A DNA stretch of 64,000 bases from Arabidopsis thaliana (lineage: Eukaryota > Streptophyta > Magnoliopsida > Brassicales > Brassicaceae): positions 9,797,001 to 9,861,000 of the forward strand of contig NC_003075.7 in NCBI RefSeq assembly GCF_000001735.4, read 5' to 3'. The notes beneath the pieces were generated by a model, which was not told the origin of the DNA, made no database searches, and worked only from the letters and a program-made list of their open reading frames with translations. Both the position numbers and the translations under genes were made by a program. Within the stretch, counting starts at the first letter, position 1; each line of letters opens with the position of its first letter. Positions 22,608-34,400 of this stretch are shown piece by piece.

Positions 22608-24632
22608 ATGTTTAGGAAACGGAACTTAGTTCTAGAATCATTTCGTCGATTCGATAGCGGTAACGTAGAAACCCTAATTTCATGGGTCTTGTGTAGTCGC
22701 ACCTCAAAGCCGTCTCTGTTCTGTACTAGTGTTAAACCTGCTAGATTAAACTGGGAAGTTTCTTCTCAAGTAATTCTCAAGAAGAAGCTAGAAACAGCTC
22801 TTAAAGATCACCGTGTAGATGATGCTTGGGACGTGTTTAAAGATTTCAAACGCCTCTATGGATTTCCAGAGAGTGTAATCATGAACAGATTTGTTACTGT
22901 GTTGTCTTACTCGTCTGATGCTGGTTGGCTTTGTAAGGCTAGTGATCTTACTCGTTTGGCTTTGAAGCAAAATCCAGGTATGTTAAGTGGCGATGTGTTA
23001 ACAAAGTTGTCGTTGTCTCTAGCGAGAGCTCAGATGGTTGAATCTGCTTGTAGTATCCTTCGAATAATGCTGGAGAAGGGATATGTTCTAACCTCAGATG
23101 TATTGAGGCTTGTTGTGATGCATATGGTGAAAACAGAGATTGGGACTTGCTTAGCTTCGAATTATTTGGTTCAGGTTTGTGATCGTTTTGTGGAGTTCAA
23201 TGTGGGGAAAAGAAATAGCAGCCCCGGGAATGTTGTGAAGCCTGATACGGTCTTGTTTAATCTTGTACTTGGTTCTTGTGTGAGATTTGGTTTCTCTCTC
23301 AAAGGCCAAGAACTTATCGAGCTAATGGCAAAAGTTGATGTCGTTGCGGATGCGTACTCGATTGTGATCATGTCTTGTATTTATGAAATGAATGGTATGC
23401 GGGATGAGTTGAGGAAGTTCAAGGAGCATATTGGTCAGGTACCCCCTCAACTTCTTGGTCACTATCAGCATTTTTTTGATAATTTGTTAAGCCTGGAGTT
23501 CAAATTTGATGATATCGGTTCTGCGGGTCGGCTTGCCTTAGATATGTGCAAGAGTAAGGTCTTGGTTTCAGTTGAGAATCTTGGATTTGATTCTGAAAAG
23601 CCTCGGGTTTTGCCTGTTGGGTCACACCATATCAGATCTGGGTTAAAGATCCATATTTCACCCAAGCTTTTGCAGAGAGATTCATCTCTCGGAGTGGATA
23701 CTGAAGCAACATTTGTTAATTATTCCAATTCCAAGCTTGGTATCACAAACAAGACTCTTGCCAAGTTAGTATATGGGTACAAGAGACATGATAATCTCCC
23801 TGAGCTATCAAAGCTTTTGTTTTCGCTGGGTGGATCCAGGTTATGTGCTGATGTCATTGATGCTTGTGTTGCTATTGGTTGGTTAGAAGCTGCTCATGAT
23901 ATTCTTGACGACATGAATTCTGCTGGCTATCCCATGGAATTGGCCACATATAGGATGGTCTTGTCAGGTTATTACAAGAGCAAGATGTTGAGGAATGCAG
24001 AAGTTCTTCTGAAACAAATGACGAAAGCCGGCCTAATTACAGATCCATCAAATGAAATTGTGGTTTCACCAGAAACTGAAGAGAAAGACAGTGAAAACAC
24101 AGAGCTCAGGGATCTCTTGGTTCAGGAAATCAATGCAGGAAAACAAATGAAAGCTCCAAGTATGCTCTATGAGCTAAACTCGTCCCTCTACTACTTCTGC
24201 AAAGCTAAAATGCAAGGAGATGCCTTAATAACCTACCGGAAAATCCCCAAGATGAAAATCCCACCAACTGTCCAAAGCTTTTGGATCTTGATCGACATGT
24301 ACTCATCTCTTGGCATGTACCGGGAGATCACAATCGTGTGGGGAGATATCAAGAGGAACATTGCAAGCAAAAACTTAAAGACAACACAAGATCTGTTAGA
24401 GAAGCTTGTGGTGAACTTTCTCAGAGGCGGGTATTTTGAGAGAGTAATGGAGCTTATCAGTTATATGAAGGAGAATGATATGTATAATGATCTAACCATG
24501 TATAAGAATGAGTATCTTAAGCTTCATAAGAATCTATACAGAACCTTGAAAGCATCAGATGCTGTAACAGAGGCTCAAGCTCAGAGGCTTGAGCATGTCA
24601 AAACCTTCAGGAAACTAGTTGGTATAGTATGA
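22608..24632 (+). CDS. P-class pentatricopeptide repeat protein
   Basis: A single 674-codon exon, as is usual for plant PPR genes. PPR proteins bind organellar RNA one base per repeat and act in RNA processing, stability or translation. The N-terminus (MFRKRNLVLESFRRFDSGN) is rich in Arg and Ser with few acids and suggests mitochondrial or plastid import. Degenerate 35-residue helix pairs are recognisable, for example KPDTVLFNLVLGSCVRFG near 210-230 and ELATYRMVLSGYYKSK near 445-460. No E, E+, DYW or SMR domain follows, so it is P-class rather than an editing factor. The repeats are poorly conserved, making RNA-target prediction unreliable. It lies 0.6 kb downstream of CBL1 on the same strand. 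At4g17616 is the likely locus. Confidence 0.88.
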   Translation: MFRKRNLVLESFRRFDSGNVETLISWVLCSRTSKPSLFCTSVKPARLNWEVSSQVILKKKLETALKDHRVDDAWDVFKDFKRLYGFPESVIMNRFVTVLSYSSDAGWLCKASDLTRLALKQNPGMLSGDVLTKLSLSLARAQMVESACSILRIMLEKGYVLTSDVLRLVVMHMVKTEIGTCLASNYLVQVCDRFVEFNVGKRNSSPGNVVKPDTVLFNLVLGSCVRFGFSLKGQELIELMAKVDVVADAYSIVIMSCIYEMNGMRDELRKFKEHIGQVPPQLLGHYQHFFDNLLSLEFKFDDIGSAGRLALDMCKSKVLVSVENLGFDSEKPRVLPVGSHHIRSGLKIHISPKLLQRDSSLGVDTEATFVNYSNSKLGITNKTLAKLVYGYKRHDNLPELSKLLFSLGGSRLCADVIDACVAIGWLEAAHDILDDMNSAGYPMELATYRMVLSGYYKSKMLRNAEVLLKQMTKAGLITDPSNEIVVSPETEEKDSENTELRDLLVQEINAGKQMKAPSMLYELNSSLYYFCKAKMQGDALITYRKIPKMKIPPTVQSFWILIDMYSSLGMYREITIVWGDIKRNIASKNLKTTQDLLEKLVVNFLRGGYFERVMELISYMKENDMYNDLTMYKNEYLKLHKNLYRTLKASDAVTEAQAQRLEHVKTFRKLVGIV

Positions 24633-25004
24633 GTGTATGACTTTATTTACGTATCCCCTGTATTACATTTATACCTTATACATACGGTTATAGTCTCTCT
24701 TAATAATTCTCTCTTTCTTCTCTCTTCAACTCCTCACGGTAACAACTTGTGCGGAAGTTAAAAACAAAAGTTTGGGAGTTTTTGGAATATTATTGAAAAT
24801 TCAGGGATTACTTAAAAAGTTGCTCCTAAAATGGGCCTTTAATTTATATAAAGCTAAACTGGCCTGACTTTTAAACCGACTGAACTCAAACTCGGTCGGG
24901 TCGGACTTTTAACACTCGGATCTGAGCTATTTGGGTTTGGTGGCGTAGAATTCGATCGGAAACTCTCTGCAACGGAAGGAGAAATAGAGATACCTAATTT
25001 GGTC

Positions 25005-27859
25005 ATGGATTCACCGCCGAAGAAAAATCCTATGGATGATTTGTTCGGCGAAGACTCCGACAACGACTCACGATCTTCGCGTTCGAAATCGTCTTCTTCC
25101 GGTAATGCTTCTTCGTCTTCTTCCTCCTCCTCGTCTTCTTCGTCTTCGTCTTCTGCAGCGGGAGGAGATGGAGAGGGAGATGGAGGTGGTGCGGATTCTG
25201 GCAGCGCAAGCGATAGCGGAAGTGGAAGTAGCGGCGGGAAAGAGGAGCATGGAGATGATAAAGTAGAGAGCTATAGAAGCAATGATAATGGAGAAAGTGG
25301 AGTTTATCCTTATGAAGAGGAGGAAGAAGAAGAAGAAGATGAGAAAGATCTTTTTGGGTCTGATAATGAAGAGTATACTAAGACACCTGCAATTAGCACT
25401 TACTCAATTCCAGGTTAGTTCGAATTTGCTTGAGACTGAATTGGCTTTTGGGTTTCTCTGGCTGCTAAGTATTTTCTGTTATGAAATAATGACAGTTTTG
25501 CCTGCGGGATGGAGCAATGATAACCATGGTGGGAGAGGGGGAATGGGACGTGGTCGTTGGTCAAATGGGAGAGGAGGACCTGGGCTTCTTCCTCGGCCTG
25601 GACCTTACCCTGGACGTGGTGGTAATCGTGGTGGTTTTGGCGGGAGATACCAGAATTATCAGCGTGATGAACGTTTTGTTTCTGAGCTTAAGCTTTCGAA
25701 AAGCAAAGAAACGTTGGCTAGAAAACAAACCAACTTTCAGGAGGTAATATATATCAAGGAATGCTGTTTTAACTACTACATTTTTATGGTTATGGTAACG
25801 CGTTTCGAATTGCTTGATATTAACAGCCATGTGAGCTTACTTGCTACAGTCGAGTAGAAGGTGGAGAAGTAATCTACGATGACCAAGGATTGGTGAGGCG
25901 TTTGGTGTTATAGTTCCTTTAGATTCTCTCTTTTCTTCTTTTGTCATCCCATTGAACTATTTAATTGATGGGGTATATGCAGACCTTTAAACATACCAAC
26001 TATCACAGCTTATATGTATCCACTTTGTTCTTGTTTCCCAGAGGCTTTTCAAACGTCATATTGGTGAAGAGATTGGAGCGGATTTAAATCAAGGTTATGA
26101 TACTTTTATTGAGAAAAAAGGTAATGCATTAGTGGCACTAGTGAACTATTAGCATGTGTAAAATGAAGAATTGTGATATATTCAGCTGATTAGTCGTTCT
26201 TTTGAGGCAGATCTGGGCTCTGAGGGCTTTGGTGACCTTCTTGGCAGTATTAGAGCAAAAAACATTTCGCTGGACAACATTCATTTTGTGGTATGAAGTG
26301 CGGATGTATATATGTCCATTTCACTGTCAATTTATTACTTTGAAAGAGGTTATCTTAATGGTGTCTTTTATTTTTGCTTTTTTGGACAGACTTTTCGTAA
26401 TAATCTAAACAAGGTAAGTGAGATCCCCAACAGTTATTTGATCTCTATGATATCAAATGAATCACTCTGTGCACATTGTTTCATTCTTTCAGATATTGGG
26501 CGCTGCTTACAATCGGCATGAACCGTGGGAAATGGGCGTCCATAAGAGAAATGGAACCATATATCTAGATGTGCATAAACTGCCTGAAAGGCCGCAGAGT
26601 GACTTAGATCGCCGCAGGTAATCTTCGCTTTAATTGTATTTGCGGATTGGAGTGATTCTACTAGTTTTATTATAAATGGTGCTAAAGAATGTCTGTGTAG
26701 AAGACAATGCTAATGTTTTGAAAAAAATGGGTCATAAAGAGTTTATAACACTGCTCTGCATATTTTGCTACTAATAAACTTGATGTTATGTTTCCATCAG
26801 ATGTTACTGGGGTTATTGTTTTGAAAGCCTTGCTACGGAAGATCCAGGAAGAGCTTATGGAGAAGAAATACATCATGTGGATGCAAATGTTGAATTTTGT
26901 TCTGTTGTCAGGACTAAACTAGGAGCTCACCGAGTTATGATGGGTGCTGAAATGGACTGCTGTGATGTATCTGATAAGGGAAAAAGGTTTTACGTAGAGT
27001 TGAAAACAACTCGTGAGGTATGACTCTTGCTATAGTTTTCCTAATAAGCTCGTTTGTTATTTCAGCTTCTCTCTTTCATTTCACACACATACATATTGGC
27101 CAGTAATGTCCCTACTGTTTACTCTCCAGTTGGATGATCGTACCGTTGACAGATTTGAAAGAGAGAAATTGCTTAAATTCTGGGTAAGTATGATCTAACA
27201 CGGGTTACATATATCTTCTTTGTTTCTCCATTCTTGTTTAGACTTAAATGGTTTTAACATGCTGCAGATACAATCATTCGTAGCAGGAGTTCCATACATT
27301 GTCGTTGGATTTAGGTATGAATTTGCCAACCATTCTAAGGATAAACTCAAAAAGTCTAAACCTTTCGCCATTTAAGCAAATCAGTTCAAGATAACATTAC
27401 CATATCCCTTTTCATCTTGATGTAGAGATGATGGAGGAAGACTAGTACGCACAGAGAGACTAACAACGAGAGATATTGCGCATAGAGCCAGATTGAAAAA
27501 CTATTGGCAGGTAAGTGTTATCAGTTCTCATTACAGACATGAATGATAAGAAACACTAATGAATTTGGGAACTAGGGAGGAGTGTGCTTGGCATTTGCCG
27601 ATGAAGTTCTTTGCTGGCTATACGGCACTGTTAAAGAAAGTAAGTTCATTTTTTGTTACGTCTACATAGAACAATGGAAGAAGATCTTTTAAATTTACAT
27701 TTCCCAACAATGTGTTTTGCAGACGAAGATTACATACTTCAGTTCGTGCACCCTTTCATGAGACTAGAGCTTCTTCAAGCTCAATCTTGTCCTGATGCCA
27801 TCACTAATCATGTTCACCTTCTACAAAATCCTGCATCACCACCACCACCACCTCAGTAA
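25005..27859 (+). CDS. DXO1: DXO1, NAD-cap decapping enzyme / cap-surveillance protein
   Basis: Thirteen exons (25005-25413, 25496-25743, 25827-25892, 26042-26120, 26211-26290, 26390-26413, 26493-26617, 26801-27017, 27130-27183, 27268-27314, 27426-27510, 27576-27639, 27723-27859) join to 544 codons. DXO/Rai1 enzymes remove incomplete or NAD caps from RNA 5' ends; the plant protein also activates the cap methyltransferase RNMT1 and affects chloroplast function. Residues 1 to about 135 are low-complexity Ser then Glu/Asp-rich, followed by a Gly/Arg-rich stretch (about 140-185); this plant-specific extension is disordered. The DXO core has the metal-binding motifs E394-M-D396 and E410-L-K412. 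The C-terminus ends in a Pro run. A 5' frame extension begins with TTG, so ATG 25005 is chosen. At4g17620 is the likely locus. Confidence 0.93.
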
Positions 27860-28010
27860 CTTTATGCTTCTTTAGTGGAGTCATAAACTGTAATACTTAG
27901 GGTTCAAAATCAAATTTGAAATGAAGGTTTAGATTTTGGATTTCTTTTGTAACATTTTATTAACCAAAAACCCAAACATTGAAAAAGGAAAAAAAATTGT
28001 GATTCAAAGA

Positions 28011-28138
28011 TTTTAAACTGGGTCCAAGCAGAAAGCGAGTCTAACATGGGCCGGGTCTGTTTTAAACTGGGTCCAAGCCTTCTAATCTTATCACGTGAGC
28101 GTCACGTGCTCTCTTTTTCTCTCTCTCTCTCTCTCCCT
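28011..28138 (+). promoter_or_regulatory. CKB2: CKB2 promoter: direct repeat, TGGGCC, paired G-boxes, CT tract
   Basis: A 19-base direct repeat (TTTTAAACTGGGTCCAAGC) occurs at 28011 and 28060, flanking an ATGGGCCGGGT site II-like word. Two CACGTG G-boxes at 28092 and 28103 are spaced 11 bases apart, about one helical turn. A CT-rich tract follows (28111-28138), typical of the plant Y-patch near the transcription start. Factor binding is inference. Confidence 0.55.
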
Positions 28139-28265
28139 CTGGCTGACGAATCACCGGAGAACCCAATTTGTTTCATTCCTTTCCCGTTTTGCCCTTCCCT
28201 GTTCTTTTATTCTTTTCTTATCTACAAAAAAAACTTCGAGCAAGAACAAAAAAAAAAAACTGTCC

Positions 28266-28298
28266 ATGTACCACACCATGAGATTAGTTGTCAGATAG
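28266..28298 (+). other. Possible short upstream ORF in the CKB2 leader
   Basis: An ATG at 28266 opens a 10-codon frame (MYHTMRLVVR) ending before the CKB2 start codon. It counts as a uORF only if transcription begins upstream of it, which the CT-rich initiator-like tract at 28111-28138 suggests. An effect on translation is inference. Confidence 0.35.
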
Positions 28299-28437
28299 AT
28301 ATTCGCGAGACGAGAAGCTCCAATTAAAAACCCTAGAGCTCATCTCTCTCTCCAGGTACGGCCTTTTCGTTTTTGGCTTTCACCGGCGTGGATCTCCGGT
28401 GACGGGGAGATTCGGAATTTCGGAGAGATTTTAGATC

Positions 28438-29988
28438 ATGTATAGGGAGAGAGGTATGGTTGGATCGAAGTCGGAGGTGGTCGATCGGAAACGAATAAAC
28501 GAGATTCACGATAACAGGCCTTCGCATTCGATGTCTCAGCCTGTCAATGGAAAAGGCAAGGTAACATCGACCTCCGTTTTGATGGGGAAGCAGCAATTGC
28601 ATGATAAGGAATCTTCACGTTCTGGTTCTATCTCTAAGACTAACATTTCCGACGGTTAGATTCGATTTTCCCCTCTATCGCTATTTCTCTATGTTTATCG
28701 TATTCGCAGATTGTTTATTTCGAGTTCTTGTCCTGTGTTGGTCTCCTGATTTGGGATTCAACTTTCTTAAAATTGATTAGAAATTTCTTAATTTGACCTA
28801 TTGTTCTTGAAGAAATGTTATTCATTTTGTTGTTAACAAAAGCTAGAAGCTTGATCTTAGACGCAGTCTAGTTTTGGTTGCTGTGTATTCATTTTGCTTA
28901 TATCGAGCAAATCATTGTTGTTTGCTTAAGAACAAGTTATAAGAATGATGCTGATGAAATGTTTTGTGGGCATTTCTTGTGGTGATAATAGCTGTGGATA
29001 TATCAGACACAGACAGCGAAGAATCAGAGGTCAGTGGTTCTGATGGAGAGGACACCTCGTGGATATCTTGGTTCTGCAACCTTCGTGGGAACGAGTTCTT
29101 CTGTGAAGTTGATGATGATTACATCCAGGATGACTTTAACTTGTGTGGACTCAGCCATCAAGTTCCTTACTACGACTATGCCCTTGATTTGATTTTGGAT
29201 GTGGAGTCTTCGCATGGTAAGTCTTACCCATGAATTATTAGTATGTAATTGTGTGTTTTTCATAATATAATAGCCGAAAACTTGGTTCGTCTTTCTTTTC
29301 GTTTTGTGTCTTCAATGTTTGATTTGGATTGACGGGTTAACAGGTGAGATGTTTACAGAGGAACAGAATGAATTGATCGAGTCAGCAGCAGAGATGCTAT
29401 ATGGAATGATTCATGCTCGTTTCATATTGACTAGCAAAGGGCTGGCTTCTATGGTAAAGAACTTTTTTAGACTCAAGTTAGATACTTAACATATCCTATA
29501 GAACATACACTGATTGTTGTTTTCTTTACAATGGTTTTGCAGTTAGACAAATACAAAAACTATGACTTTGGAAGATGCCCAAGAGTTTATTGTTGTGGCC
29601 AACCTTGTTTACCAGTTGGTCAATCCGATATCCCTAGAGCAAGCACCGTAAAGATATACTGCCCAAAATGTGAAGATGTCTATTACCCACGATCAAAATA
29701 CCAAGGAAGTATCCTTTTTCTAATCTCAGTGGTAAATGCAGTTCTGTGCGGTTACACACACTTAGCTTTACTTTGATTGTCATTAGATAATTTTATCATG
29801 CTGTTTTCGTTGCTGCTATCTTTGGTTTTTGTCATTCTTTAACACACAAAAAAACAGACATAGATGGAGCTTACTTTGGGACAACGTTTCCACATCTGTT
29901 CTTGATGACGTACGGGCATCTGAAGCCACAAAAGGCATCACAAAGCTACACTCAAAGAGTGTTTGGGTTCAAGCTACACAAGCCGTGA
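28438..29988 (+). CDS. CKB2: Casein kinase II regulatory beta subunit 2
   Basis: Five exons (28438-28654, 28992-29216, 29344-29453, 29543-29708, 29858-29988) join to 282 codons. CK2 beta dimerises through its zinc finger and binds two catalytic alpha subunits, modifying substrate choice; in plants CK2 acts in the circadian clock, light and salicylic acid signalling. Residues 1 to about 90 are a plant-specific basic/Ser-rich extension. Then comes the acidic [19 protein letters not shown] block, the autophosphorylation-type region. The core begins at [18 protein letters not shown]. The zinc ligands are C196, C201, C224 and C227 with the usual Cx4C-x22-Cx2C spacing. The protein ends VFGFKLHKP. 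It matches CKB2 (At4g17640) in length. Confidence 0.95.
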
Positions 29989-30099
29989 AGGAAACAAGGA
30001 AGAAGAAATGCACCCTTGGGTTTTGAGAAACAAGAAATGTGTGTAAACAAAACAAAAAGAAAAAGACCATTTGTATCACAGAAGGTGAAACTAGTTCCA

Positions 30100-30121
30100 T
30101 CTCTCTCTCTCTCTCTCTCTT
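30100..30121. repeat. (CT)n tract in the CKB2 3' region
   Basis: About eleven CT units downstream of the CKB2 stop codon, in the probable 3' UTR. Confidence 0.85.
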
Positions 30122-30533
30122 TTTCTTTGTTTTTGGTATTGTGTTTAGGTTTAGATAAAACATTAGCAGCATGGACTGGTGAACTGAAATCCCATATTAT
30201 TGTAATACTTTACCTTATTGTTCCTTTTTGCTTTCTTCTTCCCACTACCAAATAGTTATCACAATTTCCCCAAATTGCTTGTACCAATGTTGTGAGCTTA
30301 TTCTTGTTTATCTCTCTTATGATTTTGATGTCAGTTCCATCCGGATACAATTGTTCCATAAAGCCCATTGGGCCCAACAATCCACAAGGCCAACCAAATT
30401 CGATTATATTAAAAGTTTCGGCCCTTTATAAATCAACATGTAGCTTTCTTTGACCAGTGAACAAGAAAAGGTTTCTCCTTTTTAATTTAGGTGTATAGGT
30501 GTGTGCTCCTGCTTGCATATAGATTACGTAAGA

Positions 30534-30556
30534 GTCTCTCTCTCTCTCTCTCTCTG
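30534..30556. repeat. (TC)n tract in the leader of the COQ10-like gene
   Basis: About ten TC units roughly 200 bases before the ATG. CT/GA repeats in plant 5' leaders are common and can bind BBR/BPC factors. Upstream, GCCCATTGGGCCC (about 30363) is a palindromic site II-like element. Confidence 0.7.
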
Positions 30557-30748
30557 GAAGAGGGCCTTGTGATTGTTTTCTTCTTCTTCTTCAGCTTCTA
30601 ATCGAATTCGTTATCGAATTGAAAGTTTCGACCTTTCGTCGTTGTCCCTCAATACGCTCTATTCTTTTGATTAGCATCCCTAAAACTAAAATCGCAGAGA
30701 GAATTTCTCCGTTTGGATCTCTACCAAATTGGGGCGCTTTTGGGAATA

Positions 30749-32443
30749 ATGCCACCGTTTATGTCTGGTCTCAGAGCTGTATCTTCCTTACTTTCATGTC
30801 GAAACGCGATTAGCAGGAAACTCGTTAGTCGTTCTGGGATCCCTCGAGGGAGTTTTGTATCAGATCAAATTAGGAGATTTGGTTCTCTTTCCGGCGTCGA
30901 GAGATGTTCTTCTAATTGGTTGATGTCCAATGATGACGCTAGAGTCTCTTTCCGGAGATTGCCTGGCTCTGTGAGCCTACTTCAGAGACGGCATTTTCTG
31001 GGGTGCGGAGATGGGGAAGAAGGTGGTGGTGAGTTATCAAAGATCTATGAAGAGAGACGTGTCTTAGGGTAATTACTTAAAAACTTTGATCTATCCTCTG
31101 TTTTGTGCTTACAATAGCTTTTCTCGCCTCTTCCAAAATCATCTGAAATGGCACAACTTTGAGAATAGGTTCAATGATCTATTATGTTGTTTACTGGTCC
31201 TTAAGTTCTTGTTTTGTAGATCAAATCAACATTGAAAGAATGGTTCAATGATCTTTAATTGTTCAGGAATATGATTTGCCTTTGTGTTTGTCTTGTTTCC
31301 AACCGATCTAGTGATCTTCTATGAACTAATTCTGCAGAAATATGATTTGTTAGACAGATGTTGTGTGTTCCCTGTGCAGTTTCAGGGATTCCTTGATTGT
31401 TTGTTTGCTGCATTGAGAATATTACGTCGGCTATACATTGCTCATTTCTGATACTAAGGACTTGAAGTTCATATCCTCAAGCAATGAAGATTGAGTTACT
31501 CATGTGTGTTTCATTTTATTACAGGTATACTCCGGAGCAAATGTTTAACGTAGTTGCAGCTGTAGACTTGTACCATGGATTTGTTCCTTGGTGTCAGCGC
31601 TCTGAGGTTCTTAAAGAATACCCTGATGGGTCATTTGATGCTGAATTGGAGATTGGTTTCAAGTTTCTTGTTGAGAGTTACATTTCCCATGTCGAATCCG
31701 AGAGGCCGAAATGGATTAAGGTAAAGACTTGTTTTTGCTTTTGTTTTCATCTTTCTTTTTTGTTGAATTTGAGTGAGTGATGAATTTGTGACATGATTCG
31801 AATCTGTATTTTTCAGACTACAGCGAGGGACACTGGCCTGTTTGACCATTTGATAAACCTCTGGCAATTTAAGCCAGGGCCCATTCCTGGAACCTGCGAC
31901 CTTCACTTCCATGTAGATTTCAAATTCAATTCACCTCTCTATCGCCAGGTAAAAAAACTACTTTGCAAAACCTCTGCACCTAAGAGTCAAACTGTTTAGT
32001 AAATGGTGCTATGGAATTGTTAGGATTCAAAGAAATCCACAAGAGAAGATATGATTCCTTTCTTCCTCTAAAGAGTTGAAACTTGGAGATTGTTAATTAG
32101 TAACCGCAGAAATCTACGCTGAAGTTATGATTTCTTAATTCCTTAGACATTGTTATTCATAGGAGAAATCTACAAGAATTTTTTTGACTTATTTCTTCCT
32201 CTAAAGATTCAAACTTGGTAATAAGAACACCAAGATGATGGTTTCGTTGTTACTCAAAAGATGAATCTTGGTTAATGTAAAAGCTTGAAAGTAGTTTGAG
32301 ATTGTGTATTTTCTTTGAAGGTGGCGTCAATGTTCTTCAAGGAGGTAGCATCAAGACTTGTGGGGGCATTCAGTGATCGATGCCGACTAGTGTATGGTCC
32401 AGGAGTCCGAGTAGATGAAAACGCATATGAGCAAAGAGCTTGA
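30749..32443 (+). CDS. COQ10-like coenzyme Q-binding START-domain protein, mitochondrial
   Basis: Four exons (30749-31068, 31525-31720, 31817-31948, 32321-32443) join to 256 codons. COQ10 proteins bind ubiquinone with a START-like fold and are needed for efficient Q delivery to the respiratory chain and Q synthesis. The N-terminal about 85 residues are rich in Arg and Ser and poor in acids, as in a mitochondrial presequence. The conserved domain runs from RRVLGYTPEQMFNVVAAVD through YHGFVPWCQRSEVL, the 'V-D---Y--F-P-C--S-V' signature. It continues to FDAELEIGFKFLVESYIS and the C-terminal helix FFKEVASRLVGAFSDRC. The frame extends upstream only through a TTG, so the first ATG (MPPFMSGLRA) is used. 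At4g17650 is the likely locus. Confidence 0.9.
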
Positions 32444-34400
32444 GACATATCTATATATATATCATGGAAGTAACAACACATCAGTTTAGTTTTCATCTTG
32501 TTTGCTAGAGAGCGATTGCGCATAGCATGTTTTGTTTTCTTAAATATATATGAATGCTTTTGCATAAGAAGATGAACACATTAGATGTTTGTTTAAATGT
32601 AAAAGCAGAAAAATAAACACATCCATTTCTCTGTTGGAGTCATTTTTTTCACTTCAAAAGCTCTTTGTTAATCTAAATATTGATGATGACACACATGTTG
32701 AGGTATGTGGTGATGCAATTGCCATATCATATTATTATCAACCTTTCAAAAATTGAATTAGTTGAGAGGAATTTAATTAACTAAATTGGAAAAGTGTAAA
32801 AGGTCCGGAAGATGAACATTAGTAGTATTCAAAAGTCTTTCACTTCCTCCTGTCCAAATCTAGTCATAACTATTGATCTCAAATGGTTTTATGAGTCTAT
32901 TGGTTCAAGTAAAGAGTATTCATGTATATAAATGAATCATCTCTTTGTAATTAGGCAAATAACTTTCATATGATTTGATGGAGTTTACAGAAACTAGCAT
33001 AATCATTTCGTTAATGTGATGTTAGAGTGCGTTTTTTGATGAAATAACATAATTATTCGTATATATGAAAGGTACATTTTATTAGGCCATGCAAAAATAT
33101 GGTTTTGGTACTTTGTTTTTTACTACATGTTTAGTTACTTAAAGGTACATTTGTCTTGATACTTCTCTTCTCTTCTCTCTCGGGAACTAATTAACCTAAA
33201 ATAAACATATCAAAATGAGAAGAAAAGATTTAAGTTTACCCTAAAAAATCATATAATGCTCTTTTGATTTGTTATGGGATCAATTTCAAGATTGAGGCAT
33301 TTTGTCGGAAGGTGAAAAGAAAAGAAGAAAACTAAGGAACGGAAGTGGACGACGCGGTTTTGCCTTTTGCTTCATCATTTTCTCAAATGACCAAAAAACA
33401 AAAAATAAAGCATCTCTTTTTAGTCAAACTTTCATGGAATTTCTCCCACTCTTTATTCCATTTTAAATAAATAAACAAAGGAGTGAAAAAGAGAAGAGAA
33501 ACATTAGGTTTTCTAAACAATATAATGAAAAAAATTCGAAACGTTATAATATGTACATACCAAATTCGAAGTTACGAGGTCCAAATTTCAAGATGATATC
33601 GTCGTGGTTTAACACATTGACTTGCGACAACAATGCAATAACTACGAGTAATTGAGTCTATGACCCGATCCAATAAATACATAAGACTAGAGTATTGACT
33701 TGACTAAATCACACGCTTCTAATAAACCCCATTAGTTTCATGAGCCATATCTACGTTTCCAATATTTGAATTGGAATTACATGATTGCAATTCCCATTCC
33801 CTAACATCATTTGTTCTACATACAAAAACAAAGAAAGTTTTTTATACGCAAAATGACTCACATATGGAATGTTTATTTCAAAAAAAAAAGCAATGAATAA
33901 ATACAAAGAAGTAAACTATGGGTTTGGTTTGGTCTTTGTCTCAGTTAAGTCAATTATGAATAACTCTAGTCCTCTGTTTACTGTTGTTGTCTATTTACTT
34001 TTCGACGTCTGTTTCCATTTCTCTTTCATTTTCTTCTTCTTGATCAAAACTCTTTAAAACCAAATCTACTTGTGATATCCATAGATAGAAAATTTTCTGT
34101 CTTTTACTTACCTCTCTCTTTTGTGTTCATACCCATCTAATCATCCACTGATTGTGACTCAACCCATTTTAGGGTTTCTTCATACAATCTACTCTCTTAC
34201 CAAGAATACAAACCTTCCCTTTTTCTGCAAACAAAAGAAAAAGTCTCACTTTTTCATTCATAGCACCTGACTTTTCGTAATTTCACCTTAGAAATTCTTC
34301 TGCCAGTTTTGTGTATAAGTAAAAAAACAAATTAGAATAGATACACCCAGATCACTAACTAAAGAGCAAAGAAAAGAAAAAAAAAAAGAGAGGAGAGAAC
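32444..34400. other. Intergenic, promoter side of the PBL20 gene
   Basis: About 2 kb with A/T-rich composition. There are no supported frames and no terminal inverted repeats recognised. The last 300 bases before 34401 are pyrimidine-rich, then purine-rich, consistent with a leader. Confidence 0.5.

Noticed and set aside
28046..28327. Plus-strand frames across the CKB2 leader as separate genes
   Set aside because: They translate the CT-rich promoter/leader; only the short uORF is a reasonable functional candidate.
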